Below are positions 11,803 through 23,332 of a stretch of DNA of 64,000 nt, one piece after another. The first letter of the stretch is position 1. The number at the start of each line of letters is the position of its first letter. A program made the position numbers and the translations under genes. Under the pieces are notes generated by a model. The model did no database searches. It was not told the DNA's origin and saw nothing but the letters and a program-made list of their open reading frames with translations. Location: positions 96,139-160,138 of the forward strand of contig JASANC010001822.1 of NCBI GenBank assembly GCA_030248135.1. Direction: 5' to 3'. This DNA is from Theristus sp. LFF4_11 (lineage: Eukaryota; Nematoda; Chromadorea; Monhysterida; Xyalidae).

Positions 11803-14800
11803 ATGGCAAGTTTCGGACTTGCATGTCCGTTGACTGGCGACAATGTTAAACTGTGCAGATGTGGTCGGTGTGACGACTACGTGAAACACTGCGAGCTGCC
11901 GATCGACAAACGATTCGACTATCATCGGCAGCTCGGCGAGGGTTCGTTTTTATGGAGGAATGCTTTTGAAAATTGTTTCGACGCTGAGCTACAATCCGGA
12001 GGGTAATTCATAGTCGATGAACTGAATGGCTGTGTTTCATTTGGGGTCTTCGATTGTTGATCCAACTGCGTAGCTCGATGAAACTGGTATGCCGTGTTCA
12101 ACTCTCACACGCTGCAAAGTGCATGTGTTTCGTAGTTTTATTGTGATCATTTAATTTGAATTCTGTCGGTGAATGCGGCCAGCTAATAAACAGACTGTGA
12201 TTGAGAGCGCTTCGAATGAATACACTTGTACCATTGCATCAAGCAACTTCGCACAGGCACATTTGGCCGTGTCTACTTGGTGACACTGAAGGAAGCGCCT
12301 GACGTGGCGTACGCACTCAAAGTGCTCAATTGCATCACGAAGCCGAAACACATCGCCGCCGAAATACGAGTGATGCGCAAACTGGGGTGAGCAATTGTTT
12401 GTTGCTGCAACGAACTGCTTTCCGTCACTAAAGCGGCATTGATTGCGACAACAGCAGAGCGACTGCGTTGCATTTGCATTGCAGCACAACTCACCCGAAC
12501 ATCATGGGTCTGCTGGCGTGCGAGCGAATCGACCATCGAGTGTTCATTCTCATGCATTACGTTCCGCACGATAAATTCAAGGTTTTGCCACTTTGTTTGA
12601 AAATCATGGGCACGCGAATCTCGCGTCTGCAGTTGAAAATTGTTCACGCCTGAATGTGCTATTCAAAACCTTCAAATCCAATCTCAGCACATTCGGGGAA
12701 AACAAAATATAGCGTGTGAGTGAAAAAATTCAACTGCAGAAGCGAGTTTCGCCTGGCCAGAATTGTTTAGCAAGGTTTTTGTCGTTTGTTGCTGTTTCTT
12801 TTGTCTCCAAGTTTTCCACTTTGCTTTTTGGTCCTTCTCAATGGAATTTTCTCACAGGACATTGTGGGCGTTCTGAGCGGTGTCGAGGTGCTTGAATACA
12901 TGAAGCATCTCATGTCAGCGCTTGCATACTTGCACGCAAATCAAATCGTCCATCGTGACGTCAAGCCGGGCAACTATCTCTTCAGCAGGGAACAGAAATC
13001 GTTGGTCTTTGAAAATTCCGTTTTGACTGTTGTCTAAAACCTGAAATTCACTGATCGACTGCTTTTTAGTTAGATAGTCCTACAACCAGTTTGCTTGAGC
13101 CAATCAGCGTCATCAGATTCAAATTTTTGACTGTCTAAACTTTTATGGCATCAAAATCAAAGATTTTTTTTTGTTCAAACTGGAATAATTCTTGTGTGGT
13201 GTCATTGGCAGCAATTCAATTGCAAGTCAAGTCTTGGTTCAGTTTTGTGCTGACCGACTTCGGGCTTGTGACGGTTGCCCCTGCTTCACCAGTGAAGTCA
13301 ACAACTCAATTGGAACCGTTGCAAGGCTCGCACAAACGTCATTCCTCATCGTCGACACAAATCGTCGCAGACGCACACAAATCGTCGCGCGCGAAACGAG
13401 CCCGCTCATCTACCGAAACAAACGAACAACAACGTTTGTTCATTCAACGTTCACCATTCCAATTGGTTGGTTTTTTTTTAAATTCTGATCGTTCAGTTTC
13501 TATTTTCAGCAGATGACGAAACAAACGAATCAGGCCAAAGGACGAGGTCGTCGCCAAGCAAAGATCGAGTGACGAAACGCTCGCTGTTTGCCACACCGGC
13601 AGCCGTGCGCCGCGACGACGCAAGTGAGTTTGAGTTTGCTTCGTGGCGCTGGAAACGTTGTCGTGTTCGTAAAGAACTGCCGCTTGATGTAATGTTGCGG
13701 TTGGCGGCCGTTTACAGAAGCCTCGCCACTTCCACTGATCTCAACGGTCACCAAAACGAAAGCAGCCAGCGCCGTCGTTCATGAGCAGCCGTGCGACGTC
13801 GCCCGTCGTGAGCGGCTCCTGAAACGAGAACAACAGCGAACGCGGCACACTGAGCAACGGCGGCCGCAACCGAACACTCGCGCGTGTCTCTGTGCGGGAA
13901 AAGCGGCCACGTGCGACGTGTGCGAGGATCGGTCGGTGGTCAGGAAGGAGGCGCATTCATTCTCAACCAACGCCTTTGTTTGTCTGATACATTCCTGGCG
14001 TGAACACAGTGCACTCTGGTTGCGCATAACACAATGATGTTGCACAGACTCAGACAAATTGTTATAAACGGTGTCTACTGTCGTCGCCCCGGTACTTTAC
14101 AACAGCACCCAACGTTTTTTGTCATTCAAAGTGTTGAGCGCTTTGTGCACTGCAAAATACTTGACCGGTTCATACGATCTTGTGTTTCGTGACGTCTCAT
14201 TTGTTGTGTTGCAGATCAACAGAGCATTGCAACAAAGCTGGCACCGCCGGTTATCGTGCGCCCGAAACTCTGCTCCGTTCGCAGTCACAGTCGTCCGGCG
14301 TTGATGTCTGGGCTGCTGGTAGGATCATTTTTCGATGGTGGTTTAGATTTCAACAGGAACTGCGAGTTGTGCGTGATGCTTTATGTCTAAACTGCAGGCA
14401 TGATTCTGTTGTCACTGCTTTCTGGTCGCTATCCGCTGATACGCCCGGCGGACGACACCGACATGTTGCTGGAATTGTCAATGGTCAGTTGTCAGCAGTT
14501 TTTTTTGTTCGCGCCGGGGTTTCACAGTTTTCGACTTGGCATTCGCTTGCAGGTGGCCCGTTTGCGCGGCGTCGTGCGCCTGCGGCGTCTCGCAGCGCGT
14601 CTCTGCAAGTCCGTGTCGATCGAGCCGAGTCCACCGGAGCACGGACTGAATCTGCGTCGTTTCTGTGAGTTCAGCAGACGAGTCGCGTGCATGCCGCTGC
14701 CACAGACGAAACACGCACGCGCGCACGCACACAAGACTGCTGCTGCTGCTGGTGCGGCGGCGGCACTCACTGGCGCGCATCACGGCAAACGCAACGCAGT

Positions 14801-15558
14801 CGGTATGTTGGCGAATGGTCGCTGTCACAATTCATGAGTGTGTCATGTGAACGCATCGAGAATTGAGCAACTATTGGCCAGTTATTCCAGCAACGACAAA
14901 AGTGTGACCGCTTTTTCTGATCGTTTCGCAGCAGCCGAACTGCCGTTGTACAAGCCAACCTGTGCGTTCTGTGGCGATTTCGTTCGAAGCACTGCGCCCG
15001 TGCGCCTCACCCAAGCAGCCAATAGTGTCGCCGTGTCAACGTCTGCAAATGCAACACAACGCTCACTGGTTGATTATTGCTTCTGTGCGAGCGGCGACGA
15101 TTCCATTGACAGTAAACTGCCTTTTGATTGTTCTCGTTCTCAGCAGTCCGCTGTCAACTTTGCAGTGGTAAAAGTCTCGTCATGAATGTGCATTGCTGCA
15201 ATTTTGTACCGAGGTGCTCATGGAAACCGAGTCACGGTGTCGCATCATTCGCAGGCATGGACAGCGAGTGTGAGCGCACGCTGTTGGAGCATTTGAATGT
15301 CCAGGACCGTCTCAGCGACCTCAGTGTACAACAACTGGATGCGCTCTACTTTGCGCTCAATCGAGTGCTCAGCATTGATCCACAGGTGACCACTGCACTG
15401 ATCGTGTTCGTGTGGCAGATGGCTGCATTTTGTGATTTCTGCAAAAATAAAAATTGCTTCAGACGGCATCGACCAAATATTAAGAAGTGTTCCAGGATCG
15501 TTGGGCAGCGGAGCAGGCGCATGTTGACTTTGAGCAGATGCTGGCAAACAATCTGTGA
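11803..15558 (+). CDS. cdc7: CDC7-like cell-cycle protein kinase
   Basis: Serine/threonine kinase of the CDC7 (DDK) family, which acts in the nucleus to fire replication origins by phosphorylating MCM proteins. Exons: 11803-11941, 12257-12386, 12485-12581, 12858-13000, 13243-~13467, 13510-13623, 13718-13931, 14215-14318, 14398-14483, 14553-14802, 14932-~15167, 15255-15385, 15496-15558. Motifs in order: LGEGTFGRVY glycine loop across the first junction, AYALKVL (VAIK lysine), HRDVKPGNYLFS catalytic loop, TDFGLV, then the family's insert rich in basic and Ser residues with a C-L-C...C-D-V-C cysteine cluster, AGTAGYRAPETLL, DVWAAG, and a closing LSIDPQ/DRWAAEQAHVDFEQM. The APE exon directly following the cysteine cluster is a CDC7 hallmark. 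AATAAA follows at about 15602. The exit of the 13243 exon and the phase between the exons at 14932 and 15255 are not settled. The region 14690-14790 is Ala/His-rich low complexity. The regulatory partner DBF4 is not in the window. Confidence 0.88.
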
Positions 15559-16117
15559 ATCACGGGTGTTCGTGTTACTTGATCGATTTTCGTTAGTTTC
15601 GAATAAATCTACTTTTTTGATTGCTCTCCATTCGACTTTCTAAATATTTTCTCCTTTAGTTCTGATGTACGACGCCACATTTTTTTTATTTTCATCTGTT
15701 TAAGTCTGCTCCACACTTGATGGCTTCCTTTTGATTGGTTTGAAATTCGATAGTTCACTGGTTGTTTTTCAAATATGAATTTTCTGTATTTACCGCACTG
15801 TGAGATGCGGACATCACTTAAAAATCATGCGGATGCGCGAGCGAGCGTCAGCGAGCGGACAGCGCATCACGCATTATATGAGCCGTTTTCCCCTCGCGCG
15901 CGTTTTTCAAACTTTCTCGCTGCCCTGCAGCGAGCATAGTATAAGCCACAAACTTGGTTCTGTGCACACGAAACGAACACCCAAAGTTGTGCTTGGAGCC
16001 GCGAAAAAATTTTCATCGGACAATTTTTCATACGCTCTGGACACGAAAAACCTATTCTGAAAATCGTGTTACTTCTTTCTCTTTCTATTTTTTTTTCTGG
16101 TATGTAATCAACATGTG
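15559..16117. other. CDC7 downstream region
   Basis: Probable 3' UTR with AATAAA near 15602, then AT-rich sequence. Small ORFs at 15800-16060 show no motif. Nothing else is supported. Confidence 0.5.
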
Positions 16118-16600
16118 TGCGCCCTTTCAGTTTTTACCTGCGACACTTTCACAGTCGAACAAAACTGTTTCCTGGGGTAATTCCATACGGAGATTTTGAA
16201 AATTGGGTTAATTTTTTACCCAGACCCTGTTTTTGGGTAAAAATTGGGCATTTTTAAAAGTTCGCAGGGTTTTCACCTGGTTTTAAGTGTGCGCCCTTTC
16301 AATTTTTACCTGCGACACTTTCACAGTCGAACAAAAATGTTTCCTGGGGTAATTCCATCCGGAGATTTTGAAAATTAGATTAATTTTTTACCAAGACCTT
16401 GTTTTGGGTAAAAAATTGGGCATTTTTAAAAGTTCGCAGGGTTTTCACCTGGTTTTAAGTGTGCGCCCTTTCAATTTTTACCTGCGACACTTTCACAGTC
16501 GAACAAAAATGTTTCCTGGGGTAATTTCATCCGTAGATTGTGAAAAAATTTTTGCCCGGGCATTTTTTTCGTCAAAATTGTGCATTTTTTACAGTTCGTA
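16118..16600. repeat. Three tandem copies of a ~171-bp unit
   Basis: Units start with GTGCGCCCTTTCA(G/A)TTTTTACC at about 16118, 16288 and 16458 and contain CTGCGACACTTTCACAGTCG and GGGTAAAAATTGGGC. The third copy decays after about 16550 and runs straight into the next satellite. Confidence 0.85.
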
Positions 16601-16684
16601 GCATTTCGACTGGGTATCAGCTTTTCACTCTTACAAATTTTGTCTGAGCTGCGAAAAATAATAGGAAAAAGGTCTAGTCCGTAG

Positions 16685-18765
16685 GAATTCAATGCGCTGA
16701 TCACGGATTTTGGGTTAGTTTTCTTACGTGAGCAACTTTAGATGCTGAATCGTGACGATTTCGAGCGAATCGGCCGTGGAAATTGGGGAAATCGGTCTAG
16801 AAAGGAAAAACAAGAAAAGGGTGTTTTCCAGGGTACTTCAATGCGCTGATCACGGATTTTGGGTTAGTTTTCTTACATGAGCAACTTTAGATGCTGAATC
16901 GTGACGATTTCGGGCGAATCGGCCGTGGAAATTGGCGAAATCGGTCCAGAAACGAAAAACAAGAAAAAGGTGTTTTCCAGGGTAATTCAATGCGCTGATC
17001 ACGGATTTTGCGTTAGTTTTCTTACGTGAGCAACTCTAGATGCTGAATCGTGACGATTTCGGGCGAATCGGCCGTGGAAATTGGCGAAATCGGTCCAGGA
17101 ACGAAAAACAAGAAAAGGGTGTTTTCCAGGGCAATTCAATGCGCTGATCACGAATTTTAAATTAGTTTTCTTACGTGAGCAACTCTAGATGCTGAATCGT
17201 GACGATTTCGGGCGAATCGGCCGTGGAAGTTGGCGAAATCGGTCCAGAATCAAAAAAACAAGAAAAGGCTGTTTTTCAGGGTAATTCAATGCGCTGATCA
17301 CGAATTTTGGGTTAGTTTTCTTACGTGAGCAATTCTAGACGCTGAATCGTGACGATTTCGGGCGAATCGGCCGTGGAAATTTGCGAAATAGGTCCAGGAA
17401 CCAAAAACAAGAAAAGGGTGTTTCCAGGGTAATTCAATGCGCTGATCACGAATTTTGGGTTAGTTTTCTTACGTGAGCAACTCTAGACGCTGAATCGTGA
17501 CGATTTCGGGCGAATCGGCCGTGGAATTTGGCGAAATCGGTCCAGAAACGAAAAACAAGAAAAGGCTGTTTTCCAGGGTAATTCAATTCACTGATCACGG
17601 ATTTTGGGTTAGTTTTTTTATGTGAGCAACTTTAGAAACTGAATCGTGACGATTTCGGGCGAATCGGCCGTGGAAGTTGGCGAAATTGGTCCAGGAACGA
17701 AAAACAAGAAAAGGGTGTTTTCCAGGGTAATTCAATCCGCTGATCACGAATTTTGGGTTAGTTTTCTTACGTGAGCAACTCTAGATACTAAATCGTGACG
17801 ATTTCGGGCGAATCGGCCGTGGAAATTGGCGAAATCGGTCCAGAAATGAAAAACGAGAAAACGGTTCTTCCAGGGTAATTCAATGTGCTGATCACGGATT
17901 TTGGGTTAGTTTTCTTGTATGAGCAACTCTAGATACTGAATCGTGACGATTTATGGCGAATCGGCCGTTGAATTTAGCGAAACCGGTGCAGAAATGAAAA
18001 ACAAGAAAACGGTGTTTTCCATGGTAATTCATTACGCCGATCACGGCTTTTGGGTCAGTTTTTCTTTTGTGAGCGATTCTAGGTACTGAATCGTTACGAT
18101 TTTGGGGAATCGGCCGTGGAATTTGGCGAAATCGGTCCAGAAACGAAAAACAAGAAAAGGCTGTTTTCCATGGTAATTCAATGCACTGATCACGGATTTT
18201 GGGTTAGTTTTTTTATGTGAGCAACTTTAGATACTGAATCGTGACGATTTCGGGCGAATCGGCCGTGGAAGTTGGCGAAATCGTTCCAGAAATGAAAAAC
18301 GAGAAAACGGTTTTTCCAGGGTAATTCAATGTGCTGATCACGGATTTTGGGTTAGTTTTCTTACGTGAGCAACTCTAGATACTGAATCGTGACGATTTCG
18401 GGCGAATCGGCCGTGGAAATTGGCGAAATCGGTCCAGAAATGAAAAACGAGAAAACGGTTTTTCCAGGGTAATTCAATGTGCTGATCACGGATTTGGGGT
18501 TAGTTTTCTTGTATGGGCAACTCTAGATACTGAATCGTGACGATTTATGGCGAATCGGCCGTGGAATTTAGCGAAACCGGTCCAGAAATGAAAAACAAGA
18601 AAACGGTGTTTTCCATGGTAATTCATTACGCCGATCACGGCTTTTGGGTCAGTTTTTCTTTTGTGAGCGATTCTAGGTACTGAATCGTGACGATTTTGGG
18701 GAATCGGCCGTAGAAATGGCATAGGAGAAATCGGCCTAAAAAACGAAAAATGAAAAACCTGAGTT
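16685..18765. repeat. ~150-bp satellite, about 14 tandem copies
   Basis: Unit words: CAATGCGCTGATCACGGATT, TTGGGTTAGTTTTCTTACGT, GAATCGTGACGATTTCGGGC, GAATCGGCCGTGGAA, GGTCCAGAAACGAAAAACAA. Units begin near 16690, 16840, 16988, 17138, 17288, 17437, 17584, 17733, 17881, 18029, 18178, 18327, 18476 and 18626. Copies at 17880-18175 and 18476-18700 share variants (GATTTATGGCGAATC, ACGCCGATCACGGC), so two-to-three-unit blocks have been re-duplicated. No gene is present. Confidence 0.92.
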
Positions 18766-18833
18766 GTCCGGGGTTTAGAAGAATGTGTGACCAACGAATT
18801 GTGATTTTGGTCCGACCTTCGGGGCTTATGTAA

Positions 18834-19880
18834 AAGTCAGAATATTATCTAAAAATGCGGGAGACGCATATAAAAGGAGGAATATGGCCTTGTGTAAGCA
18901 GTGAAAGACTTGGCTCGACAACGCTTTTCAAGTCTCTGATGTGGTACACACGGATACAAGTACATAAGGGTCATATTTTTGCGCCGCGTTTGTTTGTTTT
19001 TTTTTTGAAGCACGCCCCCCCCCCGCCGATTCCGGAAACCCGAAGGTACCAAACTCCGGTGGGATTGGAGAATGGACGGCTCACCATCCCGTGGAACCAA
19101 TACCCTCGGCACGTGAGGGGGACAGCCTCTAAGCCCCGCTCTGTCCTGGGGGCACCAGTGATCTTAGCCCGATTTCGGTTTCGGTGGCCTGCGGTCGCTA
19201 TATCCCCGGAGGGCAGCGAATCCGAAAGTTTTCGTTTTCGTTTTCGTTTTGCTGAAAAGCGTAAAACTTTGAAGTTATTTTTTAATTGTCCTCTTCGATT
19301 TAATCTAAAATCACGTCATGTGCGAAATTCTGTAAATTCTGTGCAAAAACAGAAAAATCAGAGATTGCAAAACATTGTTGCATGTAGCTTTTTCGTTGTT
19401 GTTAACGTACGCACCGCTGTGTACACACCAGCACCAGTGACAAAAAGGAGTTGTCTTCCGTTGATTTTCACCTTTTTTACCGGTGTCACCTTCAACTAGT
19501 GTGGCAGGATAAACCGTCTGTCCCGTGAGTCATTGCCTTTGCCACAGGAGACCTTGCGTTCCGCAATGCTTCTGCGATACAATTTGTCCTGGACAAACCA
19601 GTGTCAGCGAGCTAAAGTCTGATTGTTATTTTAGTAGTTTTAGTGGTCGCTAAATGCCCGAAATCCGCAAATGTGAAAGGTCATTTGTCTACAATACAAA
19701 GTACGAGGGTTGCCATGTGCAACCGAAATCATAAATAAACGGCGCAAAAATATGACTCTTATGTACTTGTATCCGTGTGTACCACATCAGAGACTTGAAA
19801 AGCGTTGTCGAGCCAAGTCTTTCACTGCTTACACAAGGCCATATTCCTCCTTTTATATGCGTCTCCCGCATTTTTAGATA
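18834..19880. mobile_element. Element with ~140-bp terminal inverted repeats
   Basis: Sequence 18848-18990 (from TTATCTAAAAATGCGGGAGA through TTTTTGCGCCG) returns as its reverse complement at 19738-19880, almost without change. Each arm holds GCATATAAAAGGAGG about 20 bp from the end. The middle is unique and includes a GC-rich stretch (19018-19160). The longest ORF, 18855-19499, starts in the left arm and has no recognisable motif, so I do not call it. Target duplication unclear. Confidence 0.75.
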
Positions 19881-20331
19881 ATTGTAATTATTTGTTGTAT
19901 AACATTTACCGCACCGCAAGCCTTCCCTGTGGTTTTTTTCTCTCCAAATGCGTTGTTCCTTTCATTAGAAAAAACCGCTAATAAAAGTGTAAAGCAATAA
20001 AAAATAGTGCGCTGCTAACCAGAAGCTGTAAAAGTAACGCAAAGCACACACACACACACATACACTGACTGTTGAAATTTGAAAGTTTTAGTTGCTAAAA
20101 AGCGATGTTATCGTGTTCTTCAAAACGGTTGCAATGAACCGCAAGAGCGAGCGCACATTTTGCATGTTTGTGGTGCGACGTTTTGATTTTCACACGTGTG
20201 TCTAGTTTTTTTCTTGCCAACCCAGACCATTTGGACACTGAATTTACTCTGCTTTCGTAGTTTTGGCGCTTTTTGTTCTGTTTTCATGTTGTGGCCGCTT
20301 TTTTAAATAATTCACTTATGAATTAAAAAAA
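19881..20331. other. Upstream region of the PhzF-family gene
   Basis: No gene seen. A (CA)n run of about 15 bp at 20047-20062 is the only simple structure. Confidence 0.4.
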
Positions 20332-22461
20332 ATGGTCGCAATCTACATTGTGGACGCATTCACAAACGAACGGTTCAAGGGTAATCCTGCTGCCGTTTGT
20401 GTTCTTGACTCAGTAAGCTTTTCCATTTATCAGCTTCTTTTGAATTCAGAGTTTTGTTGCCTTGTCTGTGGCCAGTATATCTTTCGTGTTTTTTTGTCAT
20501 TTTTTAGGAGCTATCCGATGATCTTTACCAAAAAATCGCGGCTGAGCTGAACTTATCAGAGACTGCGTTCGTTCGCTCAACAACCAGTGGTGCTGACCTC
20601 AAATCAGGTTTCGTGCCTCTTTGATTTGTCAGTTTTCGTTGTTCAAAGACACGCAATTTTCAGAGCCGGTTTTCTTTTTGCGATGGTTCACACCGACGAC
20701 CGAGGTGAAGCTGTGCGGGCACGCAACGCTGGCGACCGCACACGTCATCTTCGCTGAAATTGGTCGGTACTTTTGTTTCAAAGTTTCTGCTTTTTTTGTT
20801 CGTGAATCTCGTAGCTGTGCGTGTCTCGGTATCTGTCCACATTTTATTGCTTTGTTTCTTCAGGCTTTTTTGCATTAGAAAGCAACATCTCAATTTCACT
20901 TTCCTATCATCAACATTTAACCGGAGAAAAGAAAGTTGGTAAAAATTGCCTTTGAAGCAAATAATTACGCATCGACGGGTACAGCTGGCTTTGAACATAA
21001 GCTATTAACAACAGCGGTGTGAAATTGCTCAAAGTCAAAATCAAAAATTCATTTTTTAATCCGGGTCAACTGCTAATACCTTTTATTTTGGTCCCGCGTC
21101 TCAATGCGCGCATATACGGGTGAGCAGTCTCATGCACGACGCGGGAATTCAAAGTTGGCAAAGTGATCCGAGTTCTCTAAATAAGGCCGGGTCACTTAGG
21201 CTAATCTGAATTACCATATTAAGATTGAAATTGAAACTACATGTAGTTTCCCTTCACGTCCACAACCGCATTGAGTCGCAGGTCTTAAAGAAAAGGCAAT
21301 AATTTGTCGCCCTCTGTTATTCCCAGGGAACGAGGAACGCTCGCTGACATTCCACACAAAAAGCGGCCCGTTGCATTGCGATCGCGACTCACCTGGCCGG
21401 TATCGCATGGATTTTCCAGCCTATTCCATTGTCAATATCCACCCGCGCATTTTGAACGACCATTGGAAGTCACAGGTTGGTCGGTAATGTGATGTTTTTT
21501 GTTTTTCACGACCGTTTTTCAATTTCATTCTTTTTAATTGATTTCTGACATTTTTCTATTTTAGTGCACAGCGTTGGATGTTCTCCGCAACGTTGCCTGT
21601 GCCGCAGTTGGTCATCAAATGACGTTCACTCAAATTGCATATGCACCTGATGCAAAGAAGTGCATCGTTATGCTCGCAGACCAACACACGATGTTCGTTT
21701 CTCCTTTTTGTGCTTAAATGTTTTCTCATGCAAAACAAAAACAACGTAACAACCTCAAAACTAGGGCCGGCCCGAATCGAGTCTTTAAAGTTGAAAGTGG
21801 TAAAAAGCTGCTGTGAACCGGTTTTTTCCTCTGAATGTTCGTGTTTGACCTGGTTTTAGGCTTCCTTGACTACTCTTTATGTTGCGTGATGTTTTTTCAA
21901 ACAATAAAACAGTTTCTCAGAACGCTTCATTTCGATTTATCAGAGAAGACTTGGAAAGTCTGACCGTGAATCCGACAGAACTGAAGTCTGCCGATGCCTC
22001 TGGTGATTTTGTAAAAGGTGTTATTGTGACACTGCAAACGAACAAGAAGACTGGAAACGAAGGTTACGACTTTGTGTCTCGATACTTTGCGCCGTGGGTT
22101 GGCATCAATGAGGACCCGGCCACTGGTATACCAGTTTCTGGTTCAGCAAACACGAAACTAGGTGATGTTATTATAATTGTTTCAGGCTCGGCACACTGCG
22201 CGCTGGCACCCTATTGGGCAGCGAAATTGAACAGGTCTCAATTCTTTGGTGAGTTCGGCTACTTTTGGGTATAAATATAAAAAACATGACTTTTTGGGAA
22301 CCCATGGGACTTTTGATCCACGAAAGCGAACAATTTCAGCGAAACAATGCTATCCGTCTCGGGGTGCTCAATTTCGAATTCGGTTTGATGAACCACGTGG
22401 GCGCGTCTTTTTGACGGGCGATGCTGTCACGGTGGTGCGAGCTGATATCATGATTGAATAA
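20332..22461 (+). CDS. pbld: PhzF-family protein (PBLD-like isomerase)
   Basis: Phenazine-biosynthesis-like domain protein, an epimerase/isomerase fold that acts without a cofactor; animal members (PBLD/MAWBP) are cytosolic with poorly known substrates. Exons: 20332-20412, 20508-20607, 20664-20762, 21327-21475, 21565-21696, 21921-22125, 22186-22248, 22340-22461, all in phase. Motifs: N-terminal [25 protein letters not shown] with the catalytic Glu, [49 protein letters not shown] spanning the last-but-one junction, and C-terminal [15 protein letters not shown]. The domain is complete, about 290 residues as expected. The stop codon TAA lies inside an AATAAA hexamer (about 22458). Intron 3 (20763-21326) is the longest. 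Identity is firm; substrate unknown. Confidence 0.93.
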
Positions 22462-23332
22462 AAAATGGAATCAAAATACCAATACCTTCAGAACTATTCA
22501 ACTTTATCTGTTGGGATGGGCTCTGCTCTAACATTGACTTTGTTAAGTGATAATTGCTCCCTTGACTGAATCAACATCCAACCACAACGTCAACATTTTC
22601 GCTCCATTCATGCACAGCGCAGCGCAGTGTAGCAATAATCGTGCAGCATAATGTGTGGGGGCGAATGTAAAATAAAAAGGGAGAAGGAGGTCACGGCAAA
22701 ATGATGTATAAAGCCGTTCAACGTGGTGTGTGAGACGTAATTGAGAACGAACTCAAGTCCAGGTTTTGCTTTCGCAAGTTTTTCACCTAATCAACGATTT
22801 TCAGCTTGAGGCAGTAAAACCAATCGCTTGTCAGATTTGATGAGGATGTCGTAAGGTTTGGGTTGCGTTGCTGATTTAGGTTCTTGTTCAAAAATTTCTG
22901 AAAGTGCATTGCACTGTATTGATCATGCTGATTATACGGAAAATGTTGTTTCGCGTTGATTTTGGCGTACAATGAAACTGGGAATTTTATTCGTACGTAT
23001 TTGTATGAATTGCTTGGTTTTTCTTGCACTGCAGTATGACTTTCTGTGAAACTACATTTTCTTTTTTTTCAAAGTGCAAGATAGAAAGTTCTGTTTTCAA
23101 CAAGATAGAAACAAACTAGATAGAAACAACAAGGAAATTAGAAAGTTCACCGTGAACTGCATAGATTGTTGTTTTTATTGACGTTGCATTACTGTACTGG
23201 CCTTAACGAAATTCGTATTGCCATTGGCAACATCTGCAAACAATCTGGTTTTCTGGTTTCGTTTGCTGTTTTGAGTGTCCCCAATATGCAGAATTGAGGA
23301 ACATTCAATCAAATGATCTGATTGGACTAAAA

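Noticed and set aside
15463..15495. Upstream acceptor for the last CDC7 exon (GCTTCAG at 15462)
   Set aside because: It would give TASTKY and a stop; the acceptor at 15495 gives DRWAAEQAHVDFEQM, which fits the end of the kinase fold.
18855..19499. 214-codon ORF in the inverted-repeat element
   Set aside because: It begins inside the terminal repeat and runs through GC-rich and AT-rich non-coding-looking sequence with no recognisable domain.
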